Source: a virus
Reading direction: 5' to 3' (one strand)
DNA length: 48,623 nucleotides
IMG/VR virus record: IMGVR_UViG_3300031951_000268
Location: 1 to 48,623 of that record
The notes below the pieces were generated by a model that saw only the letters and a list, made by a program, of their open reading frames with translations, was not told the DNA's origin and ran no database searches. A program made the position numbers and the translations under genes. Positions 1-8,348 of the stretch are shown piece by piece (the first letter of the stretch is position 1; every line of letters starts with the position of its first letter).

Positions 1-193
1 CATATATTCTCTTTACTCGACATTCACACCATTTACAAGTAATGTAATCAATACCCTCAGTGCCTTTAAGGTTTTTTGATTTTTCGATTAATGCCTTTTG
101 TTTTTTTAACTCTTGACCTTTCTCTTTGCAAATGGGTGAGCAGTATTTGACACCAGCGCCTCTGACTTCTGTTTCGCAAATTAAACAATTCAT
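1..193 (-). CDS. Zinc-finger protein, probable split-intein-associated homing endonuclease (3' part beyond window)
   Basis: Starts at ATG 193 and is still open at the window edge (64 codons visible). The visible N-terminus has a treble-clef-like zinc finger (Cys3, Cys6, Cys18, Cys22) and then a second Cys pair in the motif ITCKWCECRVKRI. This layout is common at the N-terminus of phage homing endonucleases with a Vsr-like nuclease at the C-terminus; the nuclease itself would lie outside the window. It sits directly downstream of a terminase gene that ends inside an intein, which is where such endonucleases are found in fractured phage genes. The function is therefore inferred from the zinc fingers and position only. 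A GATATATA-like motif precedes it. Confidence 0.55.
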   Translation of the reverse strand, partial: MNCLICETEVRGAGVKYCSPICKEKGQELKKQKALIEKSKNLKGTEGIDYITCKWCECRVKRIY

Positions 194-213
194 GTGTATA
201 CCATTTTTTATAG

Positions 214-221
214 TATATATT
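214..221 (-). promoter_or_regulatory. Candidate phage late promoter (AATATATA)
   Basis: Minus-strand AATATATA 21 nt upstream of the zinc-finger gene start. It is a one-base variant of the GATATATA box seen before several other genes in the window, at the same distance. It resembles the T4 late promoter core TATAAATA; the assignment is inferred. Confidence 0.35.
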
Positions 222-248
222 TAAAACATCACCTTGCTTTTTGACAAA

Positions 249-743
249 TCACCCTAGCCAGTCATAAAATTTCCAAAGCCCCCACTTTAATTTTTCAAAT
301 GGGGATAATTTTCGTTCCTTTTGGAGTAACATAAAGTAAAGATTGCCTAATGATATTTCCATGATATTTTGGTTTTTAATCATTATTTTTATTTTAGTAG
401 AATACGAAGAACATTTTCCAATTTGTCTACTTGCGACCATTACGTTGAAGCGGTTGTCTTGGAAATCCCGTAACATTTTTTTCTGATAACCTCGAAGCTT
501 AATTCGAGAAATACCCTCATCCGTCATGGAATAGCAATAATTCTCCCCAAAATAAGCTACATCATCGGCACACTTAGCCAATTCTTGTAGTTCACTTTCT
601 GTATAATCAAAAACAATATCAGGCGCACGGTACTCTATTTTACCATCCCAAAAGGGGGCATAATCAGCCGTCAGACCTTGTTCTATTTTATTGATTTCTT
701 CTTGTATTTTTTTGGAAGACCAAACTTTACCTCTATTCGACAT
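249..743 (-). CDS. 17: Terminase large subunit gp17, N-terminal fragment fused to a short split-intein N-half
   Basis: 164 aa. Residues 1-110 are the start of the T4-type DNA-packaging ATPase: an adenine-binding LRGYQKKML segment and the Walker A beginning ASRQIGK (110). The next residue is Cys111, followed by CSSYSTKIKI, an intein block A, instead of the Thr/Ser that completes the P-loop. The frame stops after 54 intein residues, so this is the N-half of a split intein. The C-half and the rest of the ATPase and nuclease must lie left of the window. Active terminase should need protein trans-splicing. The start overlaps gp16 by 11 bp. The break point is the same P-loop position used in gp41 of this phage, and the two intein N-halves look alike. 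Confidence 0.87.
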   Translation of the reverse strand: MSNRGKVWSSKKIQEEINKIEQGLTADYAPFWDGKIEYRAPDIVFDYTESELQELAKCADDVAYFGENYCYSMTDEGISRIKLRGYQKKMLRDFQDNRFNVMVASRQIGKCSSYSTKIKIMIKNQNIMEISLGNLYFMLLQKERKLSPFEKLKWGLWKFYDWLG

Positions 744-1392
744 TATCTATATCTTTTTTAATTGACCCCTCTGCTTTATGTTCGGGAATGGCTTGACGAA
801 GGGTTTCAATCAATTTTCGAGTTCCACGAATTTGATTACCAGCGGCTTCTTCCACTTCATACTCTCCGCTTTTTAATTCTTGAGGACCTTCCGCTTTCTT
901 GATACGATAATCCTCTTTCAAGGACTTATAGTTATTTTCCATAATAACCATAAATTGAGCCATGTGCTTCACAATATCCATTTTGGCTTTTTGGAGGGAA
1001 GATAAAACCTCAAAGGCTCTTGGGTGCACACCCCCATTATCTATCTCCTCTAATAATTTAATGATAGCGTGTTCGGCAGTCTTCATTTGAAATAACAAAC
1101 TCGATACCGTCAACTTATCCACCGTATTTTTTTCTCGAATATAGGCGACCTCGGCAATGATATCCCTATCTAAATAAAACTCGGCAATGGAATCGACAAT
1201 TTTTTCGGCTTCGTTGTCCGCCAACTCCTTCACCGACATATAGTTCAGAAACCCGACCGTGGGTCTTTCGGGTAGGATACTCTCGGCTAATTTTAAAGAA
1301 CTGACTAAATTATCATCACCGTTAATTAATTTTTCTAAATCGTCCTTTTCGTTTAGGACTTCTACCCTTTTGGGGTTTGGTTTTCTAGCCAT
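733..1392 (-). CDS. 16: Probable terminase small subunit (gp16-like)
   Basis: 219 aa, immediately before and overlapping terL, as in T4 (16 then 17). The sequence is mostly helical and charged, with a central coiled-coil-like stretch (about 95-160) and a Lys-rich N-terminus (MARKPNPKR) that could contact DNA. T4 gp16 is 164 aa and also coiled-coil rich; it forms a ring that recognises the concatemer and stimulates the gp17 ATPase. Direct sequence similarity is too weak to judge by eye, so the call rests on position, size and composition. The start follows an A/T-rich leader without Shine-Dalgarno. Confidence 0.65.
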   Translation of the reverse strand: MARKPNPKRVEVLNEKDDLEKLINGDDNLVSSLKLAESILPERPTVGFLNYMSVKELADNEAEKIVDSIAEFYLDRDIIAEVAYIREKNTVDKLTVSSLLFQMKTAEHAIIKLLEEIDNGGVHPRAFEVLSSLQKAKMDIVKHMAQFMVIMENNYKSLKEDYRIKKAEGPQELKSGEYEVEEAAGNQIRGTRKLIETLRQAIPEHKAEGSIKKDIDNVE

Positions 1393-1398
1393 AAAATA

Positions 1399-3414
1399 TT
1401 ATTTTGTTTGTCCAATCCAAGGTAATTCGAGGCGTTGAATTGCATTATCTATAATGATAGAATACTGCGCATCTTGGACAATAGTTTGGTTTAAAATTAT
1501 GATTTGTTTATTTAAGTCGTTTTCGGATTTGGAAAAAACTCGAATATTAGTATACACCATATTACTCGCAGGCAATCTATACTGATACCCACCCGTGGCA
1601 CTACGATTCACATTAGTAGTGAGTACCGCTTTAGAGTATATATTCTCCAAATCTGTTGTTAGTTCGGGGGTGGCGGAGGTTTCATTCCACTTACGAACCC
1701 AAACATCTAAAGAAATTTGTTGGAAACAGTTATTAATATTAAAATAATAAGCATACCAATTATTTTCTACAATATTGTTCGGTAGGATAAAAACAACATC
1801 CTCTGTTTGGCTCAAGTAACGAAAATAACGACTCGCATACAAAGAGAGTTTCCAACCCGAATTATCCTCGGTGTTGTATCCGTCCATCATTACCGTTTCG
1901 TACGTAACCTCCACAATATATCCACTCGTTACCGAACCCGAAGCCCAATTTTGGTAATAGGTGTTTAAAAATTGCACCACCTCGTTGCGAACCGCTATCG
2001 TAATCACGAATCCACCCACTATAGGTGTTTTGGTGATAAATTCCCCCCAAAGAGAGAGACCATTAAAGCGAGTAATTTTCAGTAGGGCGTTGGGTTGATA
2101 GTTTCTATTAGGAGTAATAGTGAAACTTAAAGGGGTGGTGGTTGTGCCCGCTGTCCCCAAAACCAACTGTCCCTTAACGGTATCTTTAGGGGTCGTTAAT
2201 TTAGGACTCAGCTCTTTAAACCAACCACAAACCCCCAATTCATTTTGGTCGGCTTCCGAGAACTCCACAGTTGCTCGATACTGAACGGCAATCGGGTTAT
2301 CGGTTGGGTTGAAAATAGACCGTAAATCATATTGGCTTTCCGAGAGTATATTACTCCAATTCATCAGCCGAGAATCCACAATTACCAAGTCATCGTTGAT
2401 ACGCAAACGAGTTGGGTCGTATTTCCGACTACCTATTTTAGGGTCGTATTGTTCGGGCTTGGTGATTTTTTCTTCCTCCATGGTAACCTCTTCCCCGAAA
2501 CGCTCTATACTATCCCAAGATATGGTATCCAACTGCCCCCGAAGTTCTTGGGGTTCGTAACGATTAGATTTGGGTGCATATTTTTTCAGAGAAACTTTCC
2601 AATATACGGGTTGTTGCATAAAGTCCCGAAAAAGGTACGAACTTTCTATCTCATAGATACGATTGGTTAAGGGAAAGTAAATAATATCTCTTTTCTGAGG
2701 AGCGATACCAATACCCCATATGGACTCAAAATAATTTTTATCGATATGTACCTCAAAAGGCACTTCAAAATCCAACCCAAAGGGGTTGAAATTAATTTTG
2801 GAGTCGGGAAACTCGTTATTCGGAACAATAACTTTAACTGTACAAGGCTCATCCACATCATACAATGTCCACTCGTGTAAAATCACATCCTTCCCCACAG
2901 CCATAGGCACAGCACGGGCATACATCACATCGTGACCAAACATTCGGTTAATGGTGGTGCTCAAATCTTTGTATAGGACAACCGCTGGGTTGACTTGATA
3001 TGGTCGAAACGTAAAATTCTCAAGCTTGGATAGGTTTGTAATAGAACCCTTTTCCGCAACGGTTAATATAGGTCGGAAACCATAGTACGGGTCGTCCGCA
3101 TCCACTGACTGTTCATATAAAAGGGTGATGTCATGAATGGTTATCGGTCCGCCCCCGATGAGCGTGTATCGAAAATCGACATACAAATCCAAATTCGGGT
3201 CTAAATTACAAATAGCCGTTAGGTTTTCCACGGTTAAGTCCATCCACGAAGCCCGTACTCGATTGGTGATACCCCATCGGAATTCTCGACGTAACACCCC
3301 TATGCCCGAGATGTCTTCTTCCCAACCCGTCATTTTGGTCACCCACTTGTAGGGTTTTTGCTGAACGATTTTAGCAAAATCCCCAATATTTGTTAGAACA
3401 GTAGTACAACTCAC
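1399..3414 (-). CDS. Neck / head-tail connector protein, gp14-like, enlarged
   Basis: 671 aa, six bases upstream of gp16. Residues around 225-285 contain RDIIYFPLTNRIYEIE followed by an aromatic-rich QQPVYWKVSLKKY segment. This matches the pattern 'GDLIYFPLNNRLFEI ... YQL' that I associate with gp14 neck proteins of T4-like cyanophages. T4 gp14 is only 256 aa, so this protein would carry a large C-terminal extension (about 350-671) that is beta-rich and may be a surface or decoration domain. The gp14-gp16-gp17 neighbourhood fits the T4 late order with gp15 relocated. It starts a transcription unit: a terminator and then a GATATATA box lie just upstream. A different neck or baseplate protein remains possible. 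Confidence 0.5.
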   Translation of the reverse strand: MSCTTVLTNIGDFAKIVQQKPYKWVTKMTGWEEDISGIGVLRREFRWGITNRVRASWMDLTVENLTAICNLDPNLDLYVDFRYTLIGGGPITIHDITLLYEQSVDADDPYYGFRPILTVAEKGSITNLSKLENFTFRPYQVNPAVVLYKDLSTTINRMFGHDVMYARAVPMAVGKDVILHEWTLYDVDEPCTVKVIVPNNEFPDSKINFNPFGLDFEVPFEVHIDKNYFESIWGIGIAPQKRDIIYFPLTNRIYEIESSYLFRDFMQQPVYWKVSLKKYAPKSNRYEPQELRGQLDTISWDSIERFGEEVTMEEEKITKPEQYDPKIGSRKYDPTRLRINDDLVIVDSRLMNWSNILSESQYDLRSIFNPTDNPIAVQYRATVEFSEADQNELGVCGWFKELSPKLTTPKDTVKGQLVLGTAGTTTTPLSFTITPNRNYQPNALLKITRFNGLSLWGEFITKTPIVGGFVITIAVRNEVVQFLNTYYQNWASGSVTSGYIVEVTYETVMMDGYNTEDNSGWKLSLYASRYFRYLSQTEDVVFILPNNIVENNWYAYYFNINNCFQQISLDVWVRKWNETSATPELTTDLENIYSKAVLTTNVNRSATGGYQYRLPASNMVYTNIRVFSKSENDLNKQIIILNQTIVQDAQYSIIIDNAIQRLELPWIGQTK

Positions 3415-3431
3415 TGAATAGACTTTTTATC

Positions 3432-3439
3432 TATATATC
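3432..3439 (-). promoter_or_regulatory. Candidate phage late promoter (GATATATA)
   Basis: Minus-strand GATATATA 18 nt upstream of the gp14-like start and directly after the terminator of the preceding unit. The terminator-promoter arrangement marks a transcription unit boundary between the replication genes and the packaging genes. Confidence 0.5.
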
Positions 3440-3440
3440 A

Positions 3441-3474
3441 AAAAGAAAAAAGCACACTCATACGAGTGTGCTTT
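3441..3474 (-). terminator. Rho-independent terminator
   Basis: Perfect 11-bp stem AAAGCACACTC / GAGTGTGCTTT with a 4-base loop (3449-3474), followed on the minus strand by a T-rich tract (TTTTCTTTTT). It ends the unit containing gp44, rnh, gp62 and the membrane protein at 3502. Confidence 0.85.
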
Positions 3475-3501
3475 AGGTGCGCCGTGAATTTTTTTTGAAA
3501 A

Positions 3502-3855
3502 TTAGATATTCATATCCGTTACTTTAAGAGTGTTTCCATTCTCTTCAAGTGCTTTGATTAACTTGTCAATTCGAACATTGGTCTTATCAACTCGAGAGTC
3601 AATCATTTTTTTAACATGGTGGATGTCTTCATCTCGGTGATGCAACTCTTGGTATATACCATTTCGAAGTTCGTTTGATGATTCAGACATATCCCTACAA
3701 ACATTATCTATACGAGAATAAATGTGTTCAACTTCCTTATTAAAATGTTCCTTTGTTAACCGTTTACCCAATTTGTAATATACAACCGCAATTGAAGTTA
3801 TCAATCCGACCATAACTAAAGTTGAACAAGCAGTTATAATAATTGTTTCTATCAT
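3502..3855 (-). CDS. Small membrane-anchored coiled-coil protein
   Basis: 117 aa, not recognised. Residues 2-27 (IIITACSTLVMVGLITSIAV) form one strong transmembrane segment, followed by a basic stretch (KLGKRLTK) and then about 80 charged residues that look coiled-coil and end in the cytoplasm or periplasm. It is the last gene of its unit, directly before a strong terminator. Size and topology would suit an accessory lysis or membrane-modifying protein, but single-spanning with a coiled coil is not diagnostic. Function unknown. Confidence 0.65.
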   Translation of the reverse strand: MIETIIITACSTLVMVGLITSIAVVYYKLGKRLTKEHFNKEVEHIYSRIDNVCRDMSESSNELRNGIYQELHHRDEDIHHVKKMIDSRVDKTNVRIDKLIKALEENGNTLKVTDMNI

Positions 3856-3891
3856 AATATAAAGTGTTTTTTAAAACGGCGCACTTTATCT

Positions 3892-4302
3892 TTACCCAAT
3901 CAAGGATTTGAAATTTTCAAGTTCATCCCACACCTTATCGCCGAGCAAAGTAACCGCATCATCAAAATCTCGACGAGACCACTGATGCACTTCACACCAT
4001 TTTTGGATAATAGCATCCTCAACGGGTTGGACGGCTTTTTTCTTGTCTTTCTCCTTTTTGGTTTTCACATACATCCATTTCGGTGTCTGGCTATACTTAG
4101 AGGATAATAGGGATTGCCAAAAAGTTACCGCCTCCGATGGGTTGATTTTTAAATGATTCATGTATGCGGCTTGAATAGGGTAGCGGATACTACACAAGCG
4201 ATTGACCATAAAAAAATGTTTCCCTCGTTCGTGAGGACTTACGGATTTGAATTCCGAGGGTTTGGAAATCATGTCATTGATAAAATCAAATAAATCTGCC
4301 AT
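3892..4302 (-). CDS. 62: Clamp loader small subunit gp62
   Basis: 136 aa. The segment HFFMVNRLCSIRYPIQAAYMN (about 29-49) matches the VNR...S..P...LANEMN signature of gp62 in T4-like phages, where gp62 joins four gp44 ATPases to load the gp45 clamp. T4 gp62 is 187 aa, so this is a shorter version. In T4 gp62 is adjacent to gp44; here gp44 lies 2.7 kb upstream in the same operon-like run. A Lys-rich stretch (KTKKEKDKKK) is central. Start follows a normal A/T-rich leader; the next gene (rnh) ends 9 bases upstream. Confidence 0.78.
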   Translation of the reverse strand: MADLFDFINDMISKPSEFKSVSPHERGKHFFMVNRLCSIRYPIQAAYMNHLKINPSEAVTFWQSLLSSKYSQTPKWMYVKTKKEKDKKKAVQPVEDAIIQKWCEVHQWSRRDFDDAVTLLGDKVWDELENFKSLIG

Positions 4303-4311
4303 ATGATGTCT

Positions 4312-5412
4312 TTATTCAAAGTTAGAGAAAAAATCCGAACTAAAAGATTTGGGCTCGGATAAATATTTGCTACCACTCAATAACGTTTGGAGGTCATACT
4401 TAGTTATTTTTAAACGTTGGCTTCCAAAAATTCGATACGTTGCTCGAAAATCCCGTTGTATGGTTTCGGGAATGACCGATTTATCCAAATATATCAATTG
4501 CAAATTTCTTTTGATGTGTTCCTCCAATAAGGGCACGTCCGCCGTTTGTTTGCAGTATTTTTCAATACCTAAGGCAATAGTTCCCGTACAAAGAGGTAAA
4601 TCCCCAATCGGCATCCCCAAGGGTAGGTCGGCGTATATCATTTCCGCTTTAGATTGGGTCACTCTATATTTTTTTTCGCCCTTTTTCCAAGTCCAAATAG
4701 AGGGTATCGAATCCCCACCATCGCCCAAAATAATTTTTTCCAATAAAAATTTATGGGTGTTCAATTCCTCCACCTCTATCTTGGACATTAAACTTACGAT
4801 GATATCTTTGTTCGTGTTGATAAAAGTATTGGCATCAAAAAGGTCGAAGTGAGAGGATGCGGAAGCAATCCATTCTCCAAATCCTTGAGGTGTGATTAAC
4901 TTTTTGGATTTGGAGTTCGGGTTAAACACCACGACAAAATTTTTATGGTTGTATTGGGCACATTGTTTCATATCCCCATCTCCCGTGATGATAACACTAT
5001 CTTCCCCATCTTGAAGAAATTGCTCTGACCAAAGATACAGCAAGTCATCACACTCCGCCCCCTTTTCTTTAGAAACAATGAAGCCTTTTTCTTGAATGAT
5101 TTGAGCAAACTCCTCAATAGAATGATAAAAGTTATCCCAATGCACCCCCTCATCCCTAACACGGTCACCTTTGTATTCCACTTCACCCGAACCCATCGGA
5201 ATTTCTTTGCGCCAACTCCGAGAATCTAAGGTAAATACTACTTTATCGGGGTGTTCGAAATGTCTAATGGCATGAGAAACATCGGTTGCCACTTTGCGAA
5301 CAAACATTTCTTGTTCCTTTTTAGATTGGAGCAACTTTTTGGATTTAGATTGCCCCCCAAACGCAAAAAGGGTTTTGTAAAAAAAGTGATGCCCGTCAAA
5401 TATCAGATTCAT
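4312..5412 (-). CDS. rnh: RNase H / 5'-3' flap exonuclease (T4 Rnh type)
   Basis: 366 aa, FEN-1/5'-nuclease family. Acidic metal-site motifs are visible: NLIFDGHHFFYKTLF at the N-terminus, VVFTLDS at about 60, GAECDDLLYLWS and VIITGDGDMKQC in the middle, and GDGGDSIPS in the helix-hairpin-helix region. In T4 the enzyme removes RNA primers and adjacent DNA from Okazaki fragments. It lies between gp62 and a MazG-like gene in the replication unit. Length is somewhat above T4 Rnh (305 aa). No damage to catalytic motifs is seen. Confidence 0.9.
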   Translation of the reverse strand: MNLIFDGHHFFYKTLFAFGGQSKSKKLLQSKKEQEMFVRKVATDVSHAIRHFEHPDKVVFTLDSRSWRKEIPMGSGEVEYKGDRVRDEGVHWDNFYHSIEEFAQIIQEKGFIVSKEKGAECDDLLYLWSEQFLQDGEDSVIITGDGDMKQCAQYNHKNFVVVFNPNSKSKKLITPQGFGEWIASASSHFDLFDANTFINTNKDIIVSLMSKIEVEELNTHKFLLEKIILGDGGDSIPSIWTWKKGEKKYRVTQSKAEMIYADLPLGMPIGDLPLCTGTIALGIEKYCKQTADVPLLEEHIKRNLQLIYLDKSVIPETIQRDFRATYRIFGSQRLKITKYDLQTLLSGSKYLSEPKSFSSDFFSNFE

Positions 5413-5422
5413 ATTGTATTAT

Positions 5423-5710
5423 TTATTCGTTTTTGATAAATATTCCGTCTATAGTCTGCCCAGTTCTATTTTTAATCACCTCGTAGGCTTTTTGTAAACA
5501 CTCCTCACTATCCAACTCGTATAGGGCAGATAATATAATCAAAACCACTTGGACATCCCCAATACTATCCACAATCTGCTCGAGGTCATTCTTGGCGATT
5601 CCTTGTGCCAACTCACCCACTTCTTCAATTAGCTTGATGAATTGTTTCTGTTTATTTTCGGGCTTTAGTAAATCCCTATCTTGTGCCCATTTCAAAATTT
5701 TGTCTTTCAT
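5423..5710 (-). CDS. MazG-like nucleotide pyrophosphohydrolase
   Basis: 95 aa. Shows the MazG/all-alpha NTP-PPase signature: KLIEEVGELAQGIAK (about 26-40) and DSIGDVQVVLII (about 48-59), giving the EExxE and ExxD-type Mg2+ ligands. These enzymes hydrolyse (d)NTPs or (p)ppGpp to monophosphates; many phages carry one, thought to adjust nucleotide or alarmone pools. It is ten bases upstream of rnh, in the replication cluster. Single-domain, of usual size. Confidence 0.85.
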   Translation of the reverse strand: MKDKILKWAQDRDLLKPENKQKQFIKLIEEVGELAQGIAKNDLEQIVDSIGDVQVVLIILSALYELDSEECLQKAYEVIKNRTGQTIDGIFIKNE

Positions 5711-5739
5711 AAATAATTATTAGCAAGTTTGATAAAAAA

Positions 5740-6609
5740 TTAGTTTGTTTTTTGATATTTTTTGCTGATTATCATGGGGGTGGTATTATTCCAAGAAATG
5801 GAGTGATGTAACCTTGGGTTATTAGCTCGCATCATGGAAACTTTAACCCCACTTGGGTGCATCATAGTTGTTGTGAAGGCTTTGCAATATGTCCCATATT
5901 TTAAATACATATCCGTAATCCCACCCTTTTGGGTTTGGCTATCTTTTTGATTGATGGCAAATACGGGTATCGTCAAGAATAACTCGCCCCTATGGGCTAA
6001 AGTAGTGTACGTGTTCACATCTTCATTCATTGCCCCGATAAATTGGAAAGGTCTTTCCGTACTACAAAAAAAGCTATTCATACACTTCCGCTTACTGAAT
6101 CGATAAGTACCCTTACCGTTATCTATCCCGCCAATGAAGTCGCCCGTTTGGGCGAAAGCTATGCTTAGGCAATTTGTTTTTTTATAGAAAGAAATAACCG
6201 TGTCAAACAGTTTGTCAATATCTTTAGGCATTTTCGCCCCCTTAATCCCTAGGAATTTATAAATAAATTCATAGTAATCATCATCTAGTTGTAGAAAATA
6301 AGTTATGCCTAATTTTTCGGCGATTTTAAAACAAGCATTTCGGGCGTGGGTTATGGTTCTCCTCTCATCAAAATTATTACCCTCATCCACGGAGTCTGCC
6401 ATTTCCTTTTTGTTAAAAACAATGATATTTTCTTTCCCGAAATTTTTTTGATACTGAGGTAGTGTTTTGTCTTCATCATCTAAGACGAAATACAACAAGC
6501 CCTTATACCCACACTTATCAAGAGTTTTTTTAGTCCAAACATTATCGGGTCTGCCGTGCGTAAGGATAAAAACAGCAAAGTCCTTATTTTCCGAATGGTC
6601 AATCTTCAT
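5740..6609 (-). CDS. TET/JBP-associated-type glycosyltransferase-like protein (GREB family look)
   Basis: 289 aa from ATG 6609; an upstream GTG at 6642 would overlap the previous gene more. The N-terminus FAVFILTHGRPDNV followed by KCGYKGLLYFVLDDEDK and a downstream FLQLDDDYYEF acidic motif (DxD-like) match a phage family of GT-A-like glycosyltransferases that has been linked to modified-base glycosylation. I infer a nucleotide-sugar-dependent transferase; the acceptor (DNA base or other) cannot be read from sequence. No TET/JBP hydroxylase is in the window. It overlaps the 3' end of the 6599-7006 gene by 11 bp, suggesting translational coupling. Confidence 0.6.
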   Translation of the reverse strand: MKIDHSENKDFAVFILTHGRPDNVWTKKTLDKCGYKGLLYFVLDDEDKTLPQYQKNFGKENIIVFNKKEMADSVDEGNNFDERRTITHARNACFKIAEKLGITYFLQLDDDYYEFIYKFLGIKGAKMPKDIDKLFDTVISFYKKTNCLSIAFAQTGDFIGGIDNGKGTYRFSKRKCMNSFFCSTERPFQFIGAMNEDVNTYTTLAHRGELFLTIPVFAINQKDSQTQKGGITDMYLKYGTYCKAFTTTMMHPSGVKVSMMRANNPRLHHSISWNNTTPMIISKKYQKTN

Positions 6610-7006
6610 AATCTTCCAAGTATTGTTTTTTGATATCTTCACACAATTTTACATAACCCAATTCTATAGCCTCATTAAAATCAATAATGACTAAGGCACT
6701 TTTTTCCATCAAGCTTTGCATTTCGGGCGTGGCGTGAGCATAGTAGTCCGCTATTTTCTCGTAATGAAACACAGTGTGTCTTTGTGCCGCTTTGAGTAGG
6801 AATTTTTTTTCGGAGGGGGTGACATTGGACTGATTTATATCATAAATTAAGGCTTTGGTTTTATCATCTTGATACAAATCAAATATATCGGGTTGTTCGT
6901 TTTTGGGTTCGTAGATAGGGGCATCTATCTTCATCGTATATTTTTGGTCGTTTGGAGACCTCTCATTACTTATGATTTCCTCCCCGAATAAATTAAACTT
7001 CTTCAT
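6599..7006 (-). CDS. Conserved phage protein of unknown function
   Basis: 135 aa. C-terminal half carries a motif I know from many phage proteins without assigned function: VTPSEKKFLLKAAQRH, then IADYYAHATPEMQSLMEKSA and VIIDFNEAIELGYV. Homologues often sit beside ParB-like or glycosyltransferase genes, and here it overlaps the glycosyltransferase-like gene. Mostly helical, no membrane segment. Eight bases separate it from the gp44 stop. Role unknown; the linked neighbour suggests nucleic acid modification, which is inference. Confidence 0.75.
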   Translation of the reverse strand: MKKFNLFGEEIISNERSPNDQKYTMKIDAPIYEPKNEQPDIFDLYQDDKTKALIYDINQSNVTPSEKKFLLKAAQRHTVFHYEKIADYYAHATPEMQSLMEKSALVIIDFNEAIELGYVKLCEDIKKQYLEDYED

Positions 7007-7014
7007 GAGCTTTT

Positions 7015-7968
7015 TTAATTAGACAAAATCATTTGACATTCATACACCGCAGCCAACATAGAAATTGCTGGGTCAATCACTTGAGTCCTCTGTGACTGAT
7101 AATGAGCAGCCTTAATGACAATTTGAGGAATTTTGGCGATAAATTTCGGATGGTTTTCCCTAATATATTCGGGCAACTCTGAGCCTAGAGCCGCCAATAC
7201 ATCATCTACCTTAGAGCCATAATTCACCATTAGAAATTGATAGGTTTCGGTCGGGTCGATTTTATCCCCACACACCTTCTGAAAAATGTCGGCAAATGAA
7301 TAGTTTAGTTTTTTAATATCTTCCACCTTAATTTCGGTCACGCCTTGAATTACAAAACTCTGAACTTTATTAAGGATGGTTCGCATATCGGGGAAGTTCC
7401 TTTTAACAAATTCAATCACCGCCTCTTTTTCTATTTTAATTTCAGCCGCCTTTAGAATAGACCACGTTCTTTTAATAAACTCTACCATCACTTCCTTTTC
7501 CTCTTCGATAGAAATAAAATCGAAAGAGATGCAGTTAAAACGAGATTGGACGGGCTCGGGGACTTTGTTAATATAGTTACAAGTAGCAACGAACCGAGCG
7601 GTGTGGGCGAATTTTTCAATCGTAGCCCTCAATGCCTTGTTGAACTGGTCAGAAGCACCATCAATCTCATCCAAAATAACCACTTTGTATTTTTCCGCCC
7701 CATCCATCAAAGAAATGGTTGAGCACCAATTAGTGATTTTTTCTCGGATAACATCCACCGAACTCTCATCGGACACATTAATATACAGAGTCGGGTAATT
7801 GGCAGCAAGCACTTTAGCAGAACTTGTTTTACCTAACCCAGGCGAACCGTAGAGTAAAAAGTTTTGATGCAATTCACCCTCACCAAATGCCTTGCGGATA
7901 CGTGTGGGTAGAATGAGTTGGTCGAGATTCTTAGGACGGTACTTTTCGGTAAATAATTCTTGAATCAT
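7015..7968 (-). CDS. 44: Clamp loader large subunit gp44 (AAA+ ATPase)
   Basis: 317 aa, T4 gp44/RFC-small-subunit family. Walker A LYGSPGLGKTSSAKVLA (about 39-55), Walker B VVILDEIDGAS (about 96-106), sensor 1 ATCNYINKVP, and an SRF-box (VQSRFN) giving the arginine finger. N-terminal EKYRPKNLDQLI is the usual family start. With gp62 it loads clamp gp45. Length matches T4 gp44 (319 aa). A minus-strand TGTATATAAG about 35 nt upstream may be its promoter. Confidence 0.93.
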   Translation of the reverse strand: MIQELFTEKYRPKNLDQLILPTRIRKAFGEGELHQNFLLYGSPGLGKTSSAKVLAANYPTLYINVSDESSVDVIREKITNWCSTISLMDGAEKYKVVILDEIDGASDQFNKALRATIEKFAHTARFVATCNYINKVPEPVQSRFNCISFDFISIEEEKEVMVEFIKRTWSILKAAEIKIEKEAVIEFVKRNFPDMRTILNKVQSFVIQGVTEIKVEDIKKLNYSFADIFQKVCGDKIDPTETYQFLMVNYGSKVDDVLAALGSELPEYIRENHPKFIAKIPQIVIKAAHYQSQRTQVIDPAISMLAAVYECQMILSN

Positions 7969-8018
7969 ATAGTTATTTTTAGAAATGACATTTTTTCTAT
8001 CTTATATACAGATACACA

Positions 8019-8348
8019 TTAAAGGTTTTGATTAGGTAAGTTATTAACCAATTTAACCAAAATTTCCCCATGGCAACTTTTGGGGACACACCAACAGCCT
8101 AGAATTTTACCTTGTAAATCCTTTAAGTCTTGGAGTAAATGCTGCCCACCCCCATGTAAAATCCATTGTTCATAGGCATCCACTGCCTCCTTTCGAGAGT
8201 TTACTAGAAATTCAGCTCGGGTTTTTTTATCTTGGATGTGCGAAAAGGGGTTACCCCATTTAGAGGGTCGACCGATATAAACATCATAATCATCTTTTTG
8301 ACAATGCACCACTCGACAAGTGGGTTTTTGGGGGTCGATTAAGTTCAT
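8019..8348 (-). CDS. DUF4326 family protein
   Basis: 109 aa. Matches the DUF4326 pattern: VVHCQKDDYDVYIGRPSKWG, NPF, AEFLVNSRKEAVDAYEQW, then LGCWCVPKSCHGE with conserved Cys and His. The family occurs in bacteria and many phages and has no established biochemical role; the Cys/His cluster could bind a metal. It is the first gene right of gp44 and marks the boundary of the replication unit with the cassette-like region. The AGGAGGTGAT just outside the start is on the opposite strand and is not its ribosome site. Confidence 0.8.
   Translation of the reverse strand: MNLIDPQKPTCRVVHCQKDDYDVYIGRPSKWGNPFSHIQDKKTRAEFLVNSRKEAVDAYEQWILHGGGQHLLQDLKDLQGKILGCWCVPKSCHGEILVKLVNNLPNQNL

Noticed and set aside
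4349-4852. 167-codon open frame on the plus strand
   Set aside because: It is fully antisense to rnh, which has clear catalytic motifs; the plus frame has no recognisable protein features.
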